Of a stretch of 64,000 nt of DNA, positions 37,261 to 45,900 are shown piece after piece (the stretch's first letter is position 1; the number at the start of each line of letters is the position of its first letter). This DNA is from Fibrobacter succinogenes. GTDB taxonomy: Bacteria > Fibrobacterota > Fibrobacteria > Fibrobacterales > Fibrobacteraceae. Under the pieces are notes generated by a model. That model had not been told where the DNA came from and did no database searches. It saw only the letters and a list, made by a program, of their open reading frames with translations. Where the stretch lies: the NCBI GenBank assembly GCA_902761355.1, contig CACWJY010000002.1, forward strand, positions 1-64,000, in the 5' to 3' direction. The translations under genes were made by a program, and so were the position numbers.

Positions 37261-38831
37261 TGAGCATTATTCCTGGCGAAAAACTGCACTACGCCGAGAC
37301 GCATTTTAAGTTCAAACTTCCCTGGTCGCTGCTTTATAGACCATGGCCCGAAATCCTGATGGACGCCCCCTTTCAGTTCGTTCCAGGCACCGAACCGACC
37401 TTATGGCTCGTAATACGCGATGCACACCGGTTTCCGACACTTGTTGAAAAAATTGAAGTTTCCGCAAGCTGTTGCGAAAACAATGATATTAACGTCAGCA
37501 AAGTTATCGACCTAGATATACAAGCAACAAAACAGTTTGAATTCCATCCTGTTAAAATCGGAACCCTAAAGCCCGGGAATTACGAAATCCATTGTAAAAT
37601 CCATGCCAAACGCATAGACCCACAAAGTGGCAACGTAATCAAAACAGCTTCTTTTAGCCGCTGGAATTATCCCGGACTAAAGCCCTCACCTTTAAAAATT
37701 CAGATTCTTGCCGAAGAACCACCGAAAGCACCCGGCTTTGTCGCTGGCGAAATGCATTGCCACTCGCACTACTCGGCAGATCACGTTGAGCACGGGGCAA
37801 GCCCAGAGGTGTTGCAGCAGGCAGCCAAGGCTACCGGGCTCGACTTCGTCAGCTGCACGGACCACGCCTACGATTTCGCCTACACCACCGAAGACTACAC
37901 CAAAGAAGCCGAATCACCGCTCACCCGCTTTGACGCACTCCACGAAGAAGTCCGCAAACTAAATCAGGCCACCGGCATGCCGTTAATGATTGCCGGCGAA
38001 GAGGTTTCTGCAGGCAATTCCAAGGGTGAAAATGTCCACATGACCGTTCTAGGGCCCAACGGATACTTGCCCGGCCTTGGCGACTGCGGACGCAACTGGC
38101 TCGACAACAAACCCACTTTTAGAATTCCAAAACTGTTGGAAATGACAACGGCGCATTGCTTTGCCGCCCACCCGATGCAGCCCATGGGCTACCTCGAAAA
38201 ATTCATTTTCCGCCGCGGCTATTGGAGCCATAAAGACTTAAACCTGGACGCAGCCCACAAAATTCGTGGGATCCAGTTCTGGAACGGAATCCGCGACGAA
38301 GGCTTTAAGCTAGGACGACAGTGGTGGATTGAAGAACTAGGCAAGGGCAATTTTCTGCTGCCCATTGGCGGAAATGACGCGCATGGCGACCTAAACGATA
38401 CGACCTCCGTAAGCACGCCACTATTTTCGCTTAAGCATAGTCGCAACCATGTTTTCGGAAAAGTCCGTACCGTCGTGAGAATAAATTCTCCGCTCACCCT
38501 CGATATGCTTAACGACGCATTTTCAGGTGACAACTGCTACATCACCGACGGCCCAGCCCTCTGGTGGGAACGCGGCGAAAAGACAGTCACCTTCCATGCC
38601 CGCAACACACAGGACTTTGGCGGAGCCTTCCGCTACATTCGCATTTTCGGACGCAAGAGAAATCGCAACGGGACGTTTAGCAAAAACGAAACCTTATGCA
38701 TCGAAAGTCTGGTTTTACCGCCAGCCAGCACCGACATTACCGTCAACAACGACGACTTCGCCTACCTGCGCGCCGAATGCGAAACTGCAACCGGAAAATT
38801 CGCCATGACATCGGCCGCAGCACTTCCCTAG
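37260..38831 (+). CDS. PHP-domain phosphoesterase (CehA/McbA-like)
   Basis: A 523-residue protein without signal peptide. The first ~150 residues form a beta-sandwich-like region. The PHP (polymerase and histidinol phosphatase) metal site follows: EMHCHSHYSAD (about residues 162-172), SCTDHAYDF, a glutamate in AGEEVSAGN, HCFAAHP and GGNDAHGDLN. These give the histidine and aspartate ligands of a di- or tri-metal phosphoesterase; CehA/McbA relatives act on carboxylic or phosphate esters. The natural substrate is unknown. The start ATG overlaps the upstream stop (TAATG), so it is translationally coupled to the barrel-like gene. Confidence 0.82.
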   Translation: MSIIPGEKLHYAETHFKFKLPWSLLYRPWPEILMDAPFQFVPGTEPTLWLVIRDAHRFPTLVEKIEVSASCCENNDINVSKVIDLDIQATKQFEFHPVKIGTLKPGNYEIHCKIHAKRIDPQSGNVIKTASFSRWNYPGLKPSPLKIQILAEEPPKAPGFVAGEMHCHSHYSADHVEHGASPEVLQQAAKATGLDFVSCTDHAYDFAYTTEDYTKEAESPLTRFDALHEEVRKLNQATGMPLMIAGEEVSAGNSKGENVHMTVLGPNGYLPGLGDCGRNWLDNKPTFRIPKLLEMTTAHCFAAHPMQPMGYLEKFIFRRGYWSHKDLNLDAAHKIRGIQFWNGIRDEGFKLGRQWWIEELGKGNFLLPIGGNDAHGDLNDTTSVSTPLFSLKHSRNHVFGKVRTVVRINSPLTLDMLNDAFSGDNCYITDGPALWWERGEKTVTFHARNTQDFGGAFRYIRIFGRKRNRNGTFSKNETLCIESLVLPPASTDITVNNDDFAYLRAECETATGKFAMTSAAALP

Positions 38832-38870
38832 TTTTGTATCTTATTTCAAGACGAATTTCGAGGAGGTCTC

Positions 38871-39866
38871 ATGCCACGCTTTATGTCGCCATTACGGCCA
38901 CGCTACATGCGTACCCCCTCCGATATTCCACAAGAAGGCCTGCAAGTCCAATCCATTACTCGCGAATCACCACCTAATACAAAAAACGAGCAAACCGAAG
39001 AACCGCAGTATCCTGAAACCATCTGCGTTTCCGAGGGCACTTTCCGCCAAATTCGCGATGACAGTTTAGTCTTGCTTTCGCAAGGAATTTCGCATCGACT
39101 TTTACGCAGCATCGAGGGACCATTTCTCATTTTTGTTCTACCCGAACACGAGTACAAAGCCCAAGAACAGTTGGCCTTATACCGCAAAGAGAATCCTCCT
39201 AAAGAAGAAAACCCTCCAATTCCTCTAAGTTTCAGCCTACAGCCATTGTGGGTACTGCTTGCTCCCGCCATATTCACGCTTATCGACTTTTCAAACAAAG
39301 TAAATCTTCACTCTCATGGAATTTCTGACGCCGGCAAGGTCCTTAAAGGAGAGTGGTGGCGAGCTCTTACAGCACAGACCTTGCACGGCGACGTGCGCCA
39401 CCTAGCCTCAAATTTACTCTGCGGCTACATCGTGATGAACATGATAACCTTCCGCATTCCGCTTCTCAGGCTAACTCCGTTTATCACCACCGCCGCAGCC
39501 ATCGCAAACATCTGCGTATCGCTCACGGTAAAGACCGACTTTCGCTCGCTCGGTTTCTCGACGTTTGTATTTGCTGCTATCGGTTGCCTTTCGGTGATTG
39601 AGTTCAGACTCATGCCCAAAGAAACACACGGAATGCTCCGTAGGTTCGCACCGCTTTGCGGTGCAGCATCGCTCGCCGTATTCCTCGGCCTCGGTGAAAA
39701 CTCCGACATTCTCGGCCACGCCTACGGCTTCATTGCAGGCCTATTCTGCGGACTCATTCCAAGCAAAAAAGCGCTCCGCTGGGGAACGCCGCTTTCTACG
39801 GTCGACGGAATCGGGCTGTTGCTTTACTACGCGCTCTACATTGCAGCATGGAAGATGGCGCTGTAA
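38871..39866 (+). CDS. Rhomboid-family intramembrane serine protease with variant active site
   Basis: A 331-residue protein. Residues 1-130 are cytoplasmic and include a DUF2007-like region (around ISHRLLRSIEGPFLIFVLPEHEY). Rhomboid membrane segments start at about 140; the segment GEWWRALTAQTLHGDVRHLASNLLCG matches the L1-loop/HxxxN helix. The nucleophile region is GFST (Ser230), where the normal motif is GxSG, and the catalytic histidine is in LGHAYGF (His283). Ser and His remain, so activity is possible, but the altered motif could also mark an inactive relative. GGAGGT precedes the ATG. Confidence 0.78.
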   Translation: MPRFMSPLRPRYMRTPSDIPQEGLQVQSITRESPPNTKNEQTEEPQYPETICVSEGTFRQIRDDSLVLLSQGISHRLLRSIEGPFLIFVLPEHEYKAQEQLALYRKENPPKEENPPIPLSFSLQPLWVLLAPAIFTLIDFSNKVNLHSHGISDAGKVLKGEWWRALTAQTLHGDVRHLASNLLCGYIVMNMITFRIPLLRLTPFITTAAAIANICVSLTVKTDFRSLGFSTFVFAAIGCLSVIEFRLMPKETHGMLRRFAPLCGAASLAVFLGLGENSDILGHAYGFIAGLFCGLIPSKKALRWGTPLSTVDGIGLLLYYALYIAAWKMAL

Positions 39867-39896
39867 TAAGAAAAAGGCGACCTTAAGGCCACCTTT
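39864..39896 (-). terminator. Direction-specific terminator for the TPR membrane protein gene
   Basis: Read as minus-strand RNA, AAAGGUGGCC and GGUCGCCUUU form ten pairs including two G-U wobbles, followed by UUUUUCUU. On the plus strand the same positions are A-C mismatches, so it should work only for the minus-strand gene at 39928. Confidence 0.65.
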
Positions 39897-39927
39897 AAAA
39901 TCAACTCTATATTCTGAAATTCAAAAA

Positions 39928-40611
39928 CTAGATGTTCAAGAACTTCTTGGCCTTGTCAGCATATGCCTGGTTGTCGCCGTAGACTTCGAGGAGGCGTTCG
40001 GCAGTCTTCTTAGCCTTGTCGGCAGCACCGAGCTGTTCGTAAACGAGCGTGAGCTTCCACATGGCATCAGCGACCATCGGGACCTCGTCCACCGGTTCAT
40101 CCTTCTGATAGCGGTCTTCCTTGTCACCCGTACGCTTGGCAAATTCACCCACGTACTTTTCAAGCAGACCGGCAGCGGCAGAGTAGTCACCCTTTTCGAT
40201 TTTCACCGAGGCAAGACCGTGCATGGCAGCAGAACGAACCAAGGCAACAGAACCAGCATTGTCGAGACTCTTCTGGAAGAACACGGCAGCGGCATCAAAG
40301 TCACCAGCCTGGAACTTGATATTGCCCGCGTAGAGGGCCGCCTTTGCCAAGGCAGTACCGTTCAACTTACCGGAATTAATCTTGGATTCGAATTCCACGA
40401 AGGCAGAGTCCTTCTGATCTGCATAAAGGAGAGTCATGCCCGGTCCAAGGAGTTCGGCCTGTTCTGCTGCAGAAGCCTTGCGATAGTCCAGGAACTGCAC
40501 CACACCCACCACGATAACCATCACTACCACGAGAGCAGCAACGACCTTGGAGCCATGTGCAACAAAAAATTCCTTAATCTCAGAATTATTGGTATTCGAT
40601 TCGTTAGCCAT
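39928..40611 (-). CDS. Single-pass TPR membrane protein (YfgM-like)
   Basis: A 227-residue protein. One membrane segment (VVAALVVVMVIVVGVVQFL) near residue 25 follows a short polar N-terminus, so the remainder faces the periplasm. The outer part has tetratricopeptide-type helices (ALAKAALYAGNIKFQAGDFDAAAVFFQKSL; AADAMWKLTLVYEQLGAADKAKKTAERLLEVY). The layout matches YfgM-type proteins, which associate with the Sec translocon and periplasmic chaperones. The ATG at 40611 is preferred; a TTG at 40644 adds eleven residues and has no better ribosome-binding site. Confidence 0.72.
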   Translation of the reverse strand: MANESNTNNSEIKEFFVAHGSKVVAALVVVMVIVVGVVQFLDYRKASAAEQAELLGPGMTLLYADQKDSAFVEFESKINSGKLNGTALAKAALYAGNIKFQAGDFDAAAVFFQKSLDNAGSVALVRSAAMHGLASVKIEKGDYSAAAGLLEKYVGEFAKRTGDKEDRYQKDEPVDEVPMVADAMWKLTLVYEQLGAADKAKKTAERLLEVYGDNQAYADKAKKFLNI

Positions 40612-40678
40612 TTTTAACGTCCATGTTAAATTTTTGTGTTCCAATCATAGAAAAAAAAATTTGTCCTGTCAGCAGACC

Positions 40679-40707
40679 TTGACAAAACACCCCCCTTTTG
40701 CTAATTT
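40679..40707 (+). promoter_or_regulatory. Housekeeping (sigma-70 type) promoter of tRNA-Thr
   Basis: TTGACA (40679-40684), a 17-base spacer and TAATTT (40702-40707) lie 13 bases before the tRNA 5' end. It is a consensus promoter with optimal spacing and shows the -35/-10 pattern used by this organism. Confidence 0.8.
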
Positions 40708-40719
40708 TGCGCCTACCAT

Positions 40720-40792
40720 GCCACTCTAGCTCAGCTGGTAGAGCAGCTGATTCGTAATCAGCAGGTCGGCAGTTCAAATCTGCTGGGTGGCT
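40720..40792 (+). tRNA. tRNA-Thr (anticodon CGT)
   Basis: A complete cloverleaf: acceptor GCCACTC / GGGTGGC, D arm GCTC...GAGC, anticodon arm GCTGA-TTCGTAA-TCAGC with anticodon CGT (reads ACG), and T arm GGCAG-TTCAAAT-CTGCT. The discriminator is T and CCA is not encoded. A sigma-70 promoter lies upstream and a terminator downstream, so it is a monocistronic unit. Confidence 0.95.
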
Positions 40793-40794
40793 CG

Positions 40795-40830
40795 AAAAAA
40801 GGACTCTCCACTGGAGAGTCTTTTTTGTTT
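40795..40830 (+). terminator. Rho-independent terminator of tRNA-Thr
   Basis: GACTCTCC (40802-40809) pairs with GGAGAGTC (40813-40820) across a three-base loop, flanked by AAAAAA upstream and TTTTTT downstream. Confidence 0.88.
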
Positions 40831-40849
40831 TTCAGATATTCACCCCTAA

Positions 40850-41070
40850 TCGATCTTTTCAAAAAGAGAAACGATTACAAAAAACTCCTAGCCGAAGCTA
40901 GAAGCGAGCAGAACGAGGTCCTCACCTAAGTTTTGTAACGGAAACAAGTTTCCGACAAAACGTGGTAACGACATCCTTCGACGAACGGTTGGACAAGCCA
41001 ACCTCCTGCGCTAAAGCGCAGAGTCTCAGTAGCCACAGGACCGAAGCTGTACAATAGTACAGCGAGAGTC
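40850..41070. other. Intergenic cluster of five or more perfect short hairpins
   Basis: No reading frame was recognised between the tRNA terminator and the helicase gene. Instead there are consecutive perfect stems: CTAGC-cgaa-GCTAG (40888-40901); a two-part stem GTTTTGT / ACAAAAC enclosing GGAAAC / GTTTCC (40930-40961); GGTTGG / CCAACC (40987-41003); CTGCGC-taaa-GCGCAG (41006-41021); GCTGTAC-aata-GTACAGC (41046-41063). The linkers are purine-rich (GAAGCGAG, GAACGAGG, GAGAACGAAG). A weaker stem AATCG...CGATT lies near 40850. A structured RNA or a DNA-level hairpin element is possible; no family is recognised. Confidence 0.5.
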
Positions 41071-41103
41071 CGAGAACGAAGTTATGCGAAGCTTATAGCG
41101 AGG

Positions 41104-42882
41104 CTACCCTCGGGCGGCTAGTTCTTCGGGAGTTCTGGCCAGAATATCCCAGTCGCCGCGCTTGATAATCTTGTAAGCGTAGCCCTGTTCGGTCAAGAAC
41201 AGCTGACGGTTCATGGCGAATTCCTGTTCCTTGGAATCCTGCGTTACGATGCTGTAGAAGTGAGCTGCACCGCCGTCGCTCTTGGGACGAAGCACTCGAC
41301 CGAGACGCTGGGCTTCTTCCTGACGGCTACCGAACGTACCCGAAATCTGGATGAGCACGTTGGCATCCGGCAAGTCGATTGCGAAGTTACCCACCTTCGA
41401 GACCATCAAGTTCTTCTGGCTACCGTTACGGAATGCGGCATAAAGCTTTTCGCGTTCCTTGTTCGGCGTCTTACCCGTAATCAGCGGAATCTGCAAATCT
41501 TCGGAGAGTGCTTCAAGCTGGTCGATGTACTGACCGATAATCAGCACGCGGTCATCCGGCTTATCAAAGTACTTGAGCAGGCGTTCCACGATGTCCGTCT
41601 TCTCGGGGTTTGTGGAAGCGAGCGTAATCTTTTCACGCACCGGGGCAAGCGCATACTTCATCTTGAGTTCCGCTTCCATCGGAATGCGGATTTCATTACA
41701 GTCAGCGGTTGCAATCCAGCCCTGAGCTTCCAAAATACGCCACGGAATGTCGTACTTTTTCGGGCCAATCAAGCTGAACACTTCAGTTTCCTTGTGGTCT
41801 TCACGCACGAGTGTCGCAGTAAGACCCAAGCGGCGAGTGGCCTGCATTTCGGTACTCAGGCGGAACACCGGAGCCGGCAGCAAGTGCACTTCGTCATAAA
41901 TCATCAGGCCCCACTTTTCCTGGCTAAACAGCGGGAAGTTCGCGAGTTCCTTCTTGACTTCTTCTTCGGTCAAATCGTCCAAATCCGAATCGGTCTTTTC
42001 GTTTTCGGCCTTCTTGGCGCGTTTGCGCTGAGTCAAAATCTGGTAAGTCGCCACCGTCACAGGGCCGATTTCCTTGACTTCGCCGGAGTATTCCTTCACC
42101 TGGTCAAGCGTCAAGTCCGTCTTGTCGCAAATTTCGCGAATCCACTGACGAGAGGCCGAAATGTTCGGCGTCAAAATCAAGGTTTTAGTTTGTACCAAAG
42201 CCATCGTGGCAAGGCCAATCACGGTCTTACCCGAACCGCAAGGCAACACGATCACGCCCGAACCGCCCTTCTCGGAACCGCTCGCGTAGAACACCTGGGC
42301 GGCTTCCTTCTGATAGTCACGGAGCGCAAACGGCTTTCCACCCACCGTCGTTTCGCGCAGGTGAATCGGCAACGGATCGCCCACAGTATAACCAGCCAAG
42401 TCTTCGACTGGGAAACCGGCGTTCGTGAGAGCCATTTTCAAGTGACCACGACGTTCCGGATCTACCTCGGCGTGCAAGTCATCGATAAACTGGAGAATGT
42501 ACGGTTCCACCTCCTTGAGGTGGCAGATTTCGGTGAACATGTACTTGTCGTCAGATTCGACAATCAGCTTGTCACCATCCTTTTTAAGGCGCAACAGACC
42601 GTAGCGATCCATATAGTCCTGAATTTCCGTAACCACAGATTCAGGAATCGGGAATCGGCTCTGGCTTTCTAGACGTTCCAGGACCTCTGCAGCACGAAGA
42701 CCCGTCGAAGCAGCATTCCACAGACTGAGGGGACTAATCTTATAAGTATGCAGGTGCTCGGGACTCTTGACCAGTTCGGTAAAAGGGGCAATTGCGTCGC
42801 GGGCAGCTTCATAGGTGGGAGCATCTACTTCCACCATAATTTCCATATTACTCTGAACAATAATGGCGCCATTCGGATTCAT
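41104..42882 (-). CDS. XPB/Rad25-like superfamily 2 DNA helicase
   Basis: A 592-residue helicase of the bacterial XPB type. The N-terminal ~190 residues contain a helicase_C_3-like region (IIVQSNMEIMVEV, SPLSLWNAASTGL), then the motor: ALRDYQKEAA, Walker A LPCGSGKTVIG near residue 215, DEVH near residue 331, LGLTATLVREDHKE containing the XPB-specific RED triad near residue 360, and motif VI EEAQRLGRVLRP. XPB opens DNA in nucleotide-excision repair in eukaryotes and archaea; the bacterial role is little known. The ATG at 42882 is used; the open frame runs to 42978 but its extra N-terminus is unlike the family. Between motifs Ia and II there is a charged insert (RAKKAENEKTDSDLDDLTEE). Confidence 0.9.
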   Translation of the reverse strand: MNPNGAIIVQSNMEIMVEVDAPTYEAARDAIAPFTELVKSPEHLHTYKISPLSLWNAASTGLRAAEVLERLESQSRFPIPESVVTEIQDYMDRYGLLRLKKDGDKLIVESDDKYMFTEICHLKEVEPYILQFIDDLHAEVDPERRGHLKMALTNAGFPVEDLAGYTVGDPLPIHLRETTVGGKPFALRDYQKEAAQVFYASGSEKGGSGVIVLPCGSGKTVIGLATMALVQTKTLILTPNISASRQWIREICDKTDLTLDQVKEYSGEVKEIGPVTVATYQILTQRKRAKKAENEKTDSDLDDLTEEEVKKELANFPLFSQEKWGLMIYDEVHLLPAPVFRLSTEMQATRRLGLTATLVREDHKETEVFSLIGPKKYDIPWRILEAQGWIATADCNEIRIPMEAELKMKYALAPVREKITLASTNPEKTDIVERLLKYFDKPDDRVLIIGQYIDQLEALSEDLQIPLITGKTPNKEREKLYAAFRNGSQKNLMVSKVGNFAIDLPDANVLIQISGTFGSRQEEAQRLGRVLRPKSDGGAAHFYSIVTQDSKEQEFAMNRQLFLTEQGYAYKIIKRGDWDILARTPEELAARG

Positions 42883-42997
42883 AGGCGCCAAATTTAGAAA
42901 AATTTTTGGATTTTCCTTACTTATATAAAAAATACACCCTAGGATTTTACACCCCCAAAAACTATATTTGATTACCAAAGTTTACAAAGGGAGCTCT

Positions 42998-43762
42998 ATG
43001 AACCTTTTAAAAGTAACCGTTTTCACCCTTCTACTTGCCTCCATAAACGTATTCGCCATCAACGGACTCCGCATCGGTGCAAAAGTCGGCGGCGGCTACA
43101 ATGCCTTTTGGGGTCTCAACAACACCATCAACTTATATCAAGATGTCGACTACTATTATATAGAAAAAGCTGACATTTCGGGTCTTAACAAGGCCCACGG
43201 CGCAGGTTTCAGCTTCGGCGTAACCACGATGGCGTTTTTGACCAACAACTTGTCCTTGGTTCCAGAGCTTCTTATTTCATATCGCGCCCGTTCAACAGAA
43301 TATGAGAAAATTTATCAGGGTTGGAGAAAAGAACGTAATCGCAATGAAGAGTATTGGGTTCCGGAATATTACGAGACAAAGAAAAAACCTGAAATTTCAA
43401 TAAAGCAATGGTTCATTGATGTTCCTGTCTATGTCCGTTGCCTAGTCTTTTCTGGCGTTTTCGTAGAAGCAGGACCGGTCCTCTCCTTAAACTTAAAGTC
43501 CGAAGCAAAAACCTCTATCTACACCGCCGATATCGGTGAATATACAACAACGGTTGTTCTTGGATTCGGAGGCAATTTGGGCTATTCCATTTTCCTTGGA
43601 AATGGATACGTCATTGACATTGCTGCAGGCGGTCAATTGGGCATGACAAGCCTTGTAAACAAAGATGCCAAAGAACTCAACGGATCATCTTTCGACGCTT
43701 CAAAGCTTTCTGACCCCAAGGATCTCATCATCAACTTTAGCGTCGGTTTCTGGTTCCTGTAA
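42998..43762 (+). CDS. Outer-membrane beta-barrel protein (PorT/OMP_b-brl-like)
   Basis: A 254-residue exported protein: Sec signal MNLLKVTVFTLLLASINVFA, then about eight strands typical of small barrels (LRIGAKVGGGYNAFWG, FSFGVTTMAFLTNNLSLVPELLISY, VVLGFGGNLGYSIFLG, FSVGFWFL). The C-terminal residue is leucine after aromatic/aliphatic alternation, usual for a barrel end. A long polar loop (YQGWRKERNRNEEYWVPEYYETKKK) sits in the middle. ATG at 42998 follows AAAGGGAG. It is divergent from the helicase gene and convergent with the M6 protease gene. Specific function unknown. Confidence 0.7.
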   Translation: MNLLKVTVFTLLLASINVFAINGLRIGAKVGGGYNAFWGLNNTINLYQDVDYYYIEKADISGLNKAHGAGFSFGVTTMAFLTNNLSLVPELLISYRARSTEYEKIYQGWRKERNRNEEYWVPEYYETKKKPEISIKQWFIDVPVYVRCLVFSGVFVEAGPVLSLNLKSEAKTSIYTADIGEYTTTVVLGFGGNLGYSIFLGNGYVIDIAAGGQLGMTSLVNKDAKELNGSSFDASKLSDPKDLIINFSVGFWFL

Positions 43763-43766
43763 ACCG

Positions 43767-45707
43767 TCACTCCAAGACGATTTTCCTGTTTTCAGAAAAT
43801 TCGGTATCGCCCACGCGAAGCAAATAACTACCGCTTCTAAAGCGACTTAGATAAATCGTTGCTGTCTTTTCTGAAAACACCTCTTGAAGAAGAAGTCTCC
43901 CCTGCAAATCAAACAGGCGGACTTTTTTTATGCCCTCTACATTCGTAGACACGTTAAGCATACGTCCATTCAAAGTCAATTGAACTTGTGAAACCGCTAA
44001 ATCGGTCCCACCGGCAACAACTCTTGACGGATTTTCGGAAGAACTGGATTCCGGAGAAGCTTCGCTACTAGAACTTGCTTCCGACGAACTGGACTGTTCC
44101 TGGCAAGCCGTCAACGAAATTCCATTAGAAGTCGTAAAACAGGCGCGGTCGTTTCCATCAAATACCACATTATAAATTCCAGACACCGGCGACACCCCAC
44201 CCTTATTCACATAGGTAAAGTCCACATAATAGCCATTCTTTTCAAGAACAGCATTTAACGCTAATCGTTGGTGGTTTATATCAGCATTCGCCTTACGTTC
44301 TTCAACAAATATGGTCTGATCAAAGTCAATATACCACACATATACTCCATTCGTGACTTGTCCCCAATCTGCCCTTATGTAAGCATCATACTTTTCGCGA
44401 GGACGATACTCTACGATGTAGTATTCATCCCTATGGTTCGGATTTGTTATCGAGAAAGCCTGCATTTCACTCAATTTCTTAACCGAATAAACAGAATCTG
44501 GTTGCAATTCTTCTAGGGTTAGCCACCCCATCCATTCCTTTTCAAATGCGGAATATCCCATGGGCGCATCACCCGAATTTGTAGACTGGCCATTATACAG
44601 CCCCTGCGACATCAAATCAAAATAGCCAGGACCATTTATCTGTTTTCCACTCGAGTCTTTGGCATAATGGTCCTTAAGCCCCATCACGTGGCTAAATTCA
44701 TGAGCAAAAGAACCCATATTGGTGATAAGTGAATTATTGGACTTATCCTGAAATTGTGCAAGAAACACATACTTTTCAAATAGAACGCCACCGGCACTAT
44801 ACGGAGATCTGCTTCTAGACGATCCATTAGACGACATCGAAAATGCATGCCCCCAAAAATTTTCGCTCTGCCTCATCGCATCTTCTTCCATTCCAGGAAA
44901 CAGGTAAATGAATCCGTCAACGTTCGAATTCTGAAAACAGTACTTTTTTGCATTCGTCTTAAAATCGGCCCGCTTGCCAAGTTCATCGAGGCCAGCCGCA
45001 ACAAGCTTGCCTTCACTATAATTGGAACCTTTTCCAAAACTAACAAGCGATGCATTGATGTTCACCGGATAAACATCAAAATGAGGATCAAACAAGCCTC
45101 CGGACACATACAAGAAATAATCTCGCAGGCTACCAATATTCTTATTTTCGCTGTAACCCGGCTTATTGAAAAAATCATAGAACTTGGCCGAATCCCCATG
45201 CTGTTTATCCGTTGTCCCCACCAAAACCACTGGGAACCAACGTTCTCCCGTTGTCCATTTACTTGCCTTCGGTCGCTTCTGTAAGGCGGGTTCTCCATTC
45301 TGGTTATACGCCATCAAAGGGATATGCATAAAACTCGATTCGTCACTTAGCAAATCTTCTGGGAATCGATCCCCATGCAATTTTCGATAATTCTGATGAG
45401 CAACCTTCTGGTCAAGTTCCTTTAAAAAAGCATTTTCTTTATCAGTACGGAAGGCCGCGTCTTTGGCAATAAATTCAGAAGCCGCGCCAAGTTCATCTAC
45501 ATACACATAGCCACCCTTGCCATCTTCGGTTACAAGGTAGCCATCTTCAGTTTCTATAAAATGATAATGTTCATCACCAAACTTCAAAAAAGAAAGCAAA
45601 CTGCCGTCGCTATTTTTGACAGTTGTTACGCCAGGTGCGGCAGGTCGAGCCACCGCAAGCGTAGCCCACACACATATAAACAGCAATGCCAGAACCAACT
45701 TTTTCAT
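43767..45707 (-). CDS. Secreted M6-family metalloprotease with C-terminal sorting-like domain
   Basis: A 646-residue exported protease. Signal peptide: MKKLVLALLFICVWATLAVA. The zinc site is HEFSHVMGLKDH (about residues 336-347), the HExxHxxGxxD form of the M6 (immune-inhibitor-A-like) family, followed by YFDLMSQGLYNG with the Met-turn. The region RPAAPGVTTVKNSDGS-type propeptide precedes it. After the catalytic part comes a serine/glutamate linker (SSSSEASSSSEASPESSSSEN) and a ~70-residue strand-rich tail (VKKVRLFDLQGRLL, FRSGSYLLRVGD) resembling type IX/Fibrobacter sorting domains. It is probably surface-attached or released and degrades extracellular protein. Confidence 0.87.
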   Translation of the reverse strand: MKKLVLALLFICVWATLAVARPAAPGVTTVKNSDGSLLSFLKFGDEHYHFIETEDGYLVTEDGKGGYVYVDELGAASEFIAKDAAFRTDKENAFLKELDQKVAHQNYRKLHGDRFPEDLLSDESSFMHIPLMAYNQNGEPALQKRPKASKWTTGERWFPVVLVGTTDKQHGDSAKFYDFFNKPGYSENKNIGSLRDYFLYVSGGLFDPHFDVYPVNINASLVSFGKGSNYSEGKLVAAGLDELGKRADFKTNAKKYCFQNSNVDGFIYLFPGMEEDAMRQSENFWGHAFSMSSNGSSRSRSPYSAGGVLFEKYVFLAQFQDKSNNSLITNMGSFAHEFSHVMGLKDHYAKDSSGKQINGPGYFDLMSQGLYNGQSTNSGDAPMGYSAFEKEWMGWLTLEELQPDSVYSVKKLSEMQAFSITNPNHRDEYYIVEYRPREKYDAYIRADWGQVTNGVYVWYIDFDQTIFVEERKANADINHQRLALNAVLEKNGYYVDFTYVNKGGVSPVSGIYNVVFDGNDRACFTTSNGISLTACQEQSSSSEASSSSEASPESSSSENPSRVVAGGTDLAVSQVQLTLNGRMLNVSTNVEGIKKVRLFDLQGRLLLQEVFSEKTATIYLSRFRSGSYLLRVGDTEFSENRKIVLE

Positions 45708-45865
45708 CGTCTATAAAAATAATCCTATTTTCTCAAAAAAACGCTCCAAAAGTCGTAAAAATGTGTTATCATCATACATAAAAAGATTGATTTTGAGGAC
45801 AATCGAATTTAAAAACCCCGTTTTTTCGCCAAAAAAGCCTATTTTCAAAAAAACAAGCGATTTCC

Positions 45866-45894
45866 TTGGAATGTTCTCAAAAAAATTATATATT
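45866..45894 (+). promoter_or_regulatory. Sigma-70-type promoter of the TIGR02147 gene
   Basis: TTGGAA (45866-45871), 17 bases, then TATATT (45889-45894). The predicted start point is about 45901, the first base of the proposed GTG codon, so the mRNA may be leaderless. Confidence 0.5.
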
Positions 45895-45900
45895 AAGGAC

